A stretch of 64,000 nucleotides of DNA. Source: Incurvaria masculella. Lineage: Eukaryota; Arthropoda; Insecta; Lepidoptera; Incurvariidae. Each line of letters starts with the position of its first letter. Within the stretch, counting starts at the first letter, position 1. Both the position numbers and the translations under genes were made by a program. The notes under the pieces are model-generated. The model was given only the letters and a program-made list of their open reading frames with translations. It was not told the DNA's origin and did no database searches. Shown here piece by piece: positions 62,701 to 64,000 of this stretch. The DNA is taken from positions 1,324,501 through 1,388,500 of the forward strand of contig OX335651.1 in NCBI GenBank assembly GCA_946894095.1. The letters are read 5' to 3'.

Positions 62701-63205
62701 GTAGCTCCAATAATAGTGATCTCGCAAAACAGAACGTTCATTTCTGCTAGTGCAGTGAGGTAATATTTACCTCACGCCGGAAAGAAAGACGATACATTAT
62801 GTTAGCTAACGTAACTGATTTTAACTGACGTTACACTGACATGCGCAAAAAGTAGGTATCTGGTTCCATCAACACCTCAATCAGTAGATAAATATTCTTT
62901 TATTTCCATCTCAGATTCCAGTTACAGGTAAAGTGAGTCCAGACACGCTTGAAACTCTTTTCTGACGCCTCGTGTGATCTTACCGAGAATGTTCAATGGG
63001 CAGGTCGGTCGAGATATTGTGGCCGGACTCTACATATATTGGGCCCCTGTCCAAAGTAAACTCTTGTTTAATAAACAGCGCGGTGGCTCGCGCGTGTGAC
63101 GAAAATAGTAGGAATTCGGTTATAATAACCTTCAGAGTTCCTCTTAGATCCGAACGGAGAGTTGAAAATGTCCATTTTGAATAGAAATTATGTAAACGAA
63201 TTGTA
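62701..63205. other. No recognisable feature
   Basis: Average to AT-rich. No coding or repeat signal is supported. Confidence 0.4.
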
Positions 63206-63206
63206 A

Positions 63207-63536
63207 ATAAAAAAAACGGCCAAATGCGAGTTCCGTACCATCGTACAACATTTAAATCACGTTGTTTGTATGAGGCCCCTCTTAATTTTTTATATATTTT
63301 TTTATTTTACCTATTTGGTTGTTATAACGGCAAAATAAAACCATGCTCTGTGAAAATTTCAGCTGTCTACTTATTGCGGTTCAAGAGATACAGCCCTGTG
63401 AAAAAAAAAATACTATCTGTAGAAAACTATATTTAAAACAAATGAACTATGAACTAGGTGACAGACGGACGGACCGACGGACAGCGGAGGCTTAGTAATA
63501 GGGTTCCGTTGGCACCCTTTGGGTACGGAACCCTAA
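63207..63536 (+). repeat. GACG-type repeat with small insertion
   Basis: Head AAAAAACGGCCAAATGCGAG (with a deletion before TTCCGTACC), body to ATACAGCCCTGTGA. About 60 bases of A-rich foreign sequence (63400-63459) follow, then CAGACGGACGGACC and the end GGGTACGGAACCCTAAC. Confidence 0.85.
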
Positions 63537-63568
63537 CAAACAGGTGTGGAGCGACATGCATCAGTATG

Positions 63569-63700
63569 GGTAGTCCAAGTTCTCACGAAGTCGAAGTTAC
63601 GTAAAAACGTCAAACCAACATATAGTTTTATTTTTTCAACCTGTAGAAAACAAACTCGGACTACCGATTTGTATGAAAACGCGGAGATGTTGCAAAACGT
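63569..63700. mobile_element. Palindromic MITE (family F), fragment
   Basis: AGTCCAAGTTCTCACGAAGT, GAAGTTACGTAAAAACGTCAA and GATTTGTATGAAAACGCGGAG correspond to one arm of the family F element at 12711-13579. Confidence 0.7.
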
Positions 63701-64000
63701 TATGGCCAGTTTAAAAAACTAACAATAAAATAGGTCCGGATCGAATCAACTTGGTAATAAAGGAAAAAATAAATAAACTGAAATAGTTCCTCTACTCGCG
63801 TGTAGATGGCGCTAGTGGTAGTCATTAAGCACTCGTGGACGTCAGTGCTTTTGCGGGTATCGGCAGGCATCTACTTAGGTATGTAAGTACCTAAATGCTT
63901 ATGAGTCGGATTATGCAATTTGGTATGCTGGCTGGCTGCCCGATTAATTTTAACAAGTAATTATTCAGCCACTCATGGCTGACTTGTCCCATCTTTAGGA
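63701..64000. other. No recognisable feature
   Basis: AT-rich to average sequence up to the window edge; nothing supported. Confidence 0.4.

Overview
This window looks like intergenic or intronic chromatin from a moth or butterfly genome (Lepidoptera). The evidence is the insect telomere motif TTAGG in two interstitial tracts, RTE and CR1-type LINE relics, a Helitron ending in CTAGT, the very common insect repeat that starts ACCGGCCAAGTGCGAG and carries a GACG microsatellite, and an AT-rich background with short G/C-rich islands. No complete host gene is visible. The only long open frames belong to one retrotransposon. Most shorter open frames are chance or repeat-derived.

Layout. 1-1.2 kb: a TTAA-flanked MITE split by a SINE whose head is derived from 5S rRNA. 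1.7-9.3 kb: LINE 3'-end relics repeatedly invaded by TTA- and TTAA-flanked MITEs, with a 40 bp AACCT array at 8.0 kb. 9.3-15.9 kb: mostly unique, with LINE C-terminus relics at 11.7 and 15.3 kb and a very large palindromic MITE at 12.7-13.6 kb. 16-25.5 kb: tRNA-headed and 5S-headed SINEs, small inverted-repeat elements and the GACG repeat. 25.5-30.2 kb: largely featureless. 30.2-43.6 kb: nested insertions, including a LINE fragment inside a GACG repeat, a 5S SINE inside a GACG repeat, a Helitron carrying a GACG repeat, and a Harbinger element (TAA target duplication, transposase fragment retained) inside a GACG repeat. 44.1-50.5 kb: a three-layer nest, with an intact two-ORF CR1-like retrotransposon (44382-50143, minus strand) inside a palindromic MITE inside an older LINE C-terminus. 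50.8-64 kb: more SINEs, TTAA MITEs (two in tandem sharing one TTAA), GACG repeats, and an RTE relic interrupted by a TTAA MITE.

How the parts relate. The intact CR1-like element encodes an ORF1 with a coiled coil, a lysine-rich stretch and an SGNH-hydrolase-like domain, and an ORF2 with endonuclease and reverse transcriptase. Its 3' UTR contains a stem-loop also found in at least six other LINE-end copies here, with two paired (compensatory) base changes in the stem, as expected if the LINE machinery recognises the structure. The SINEs fall into two groups with a common body but different Pol III promoter heads (5S rRNA-like or tRNA-like), suggesting promoter exchange on one non-coding body. 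Several nests give a relative insertion order directly from the sequence.

The most rewarding second looks are the three-layer nest around the intact LINE, the covarying 3' hairpin, the 5S/tRNA head exchange, the Harbinger element with its transposase remnant, and a perfect 20 bp hairpin created inside one MITE copy, probably by template switching.
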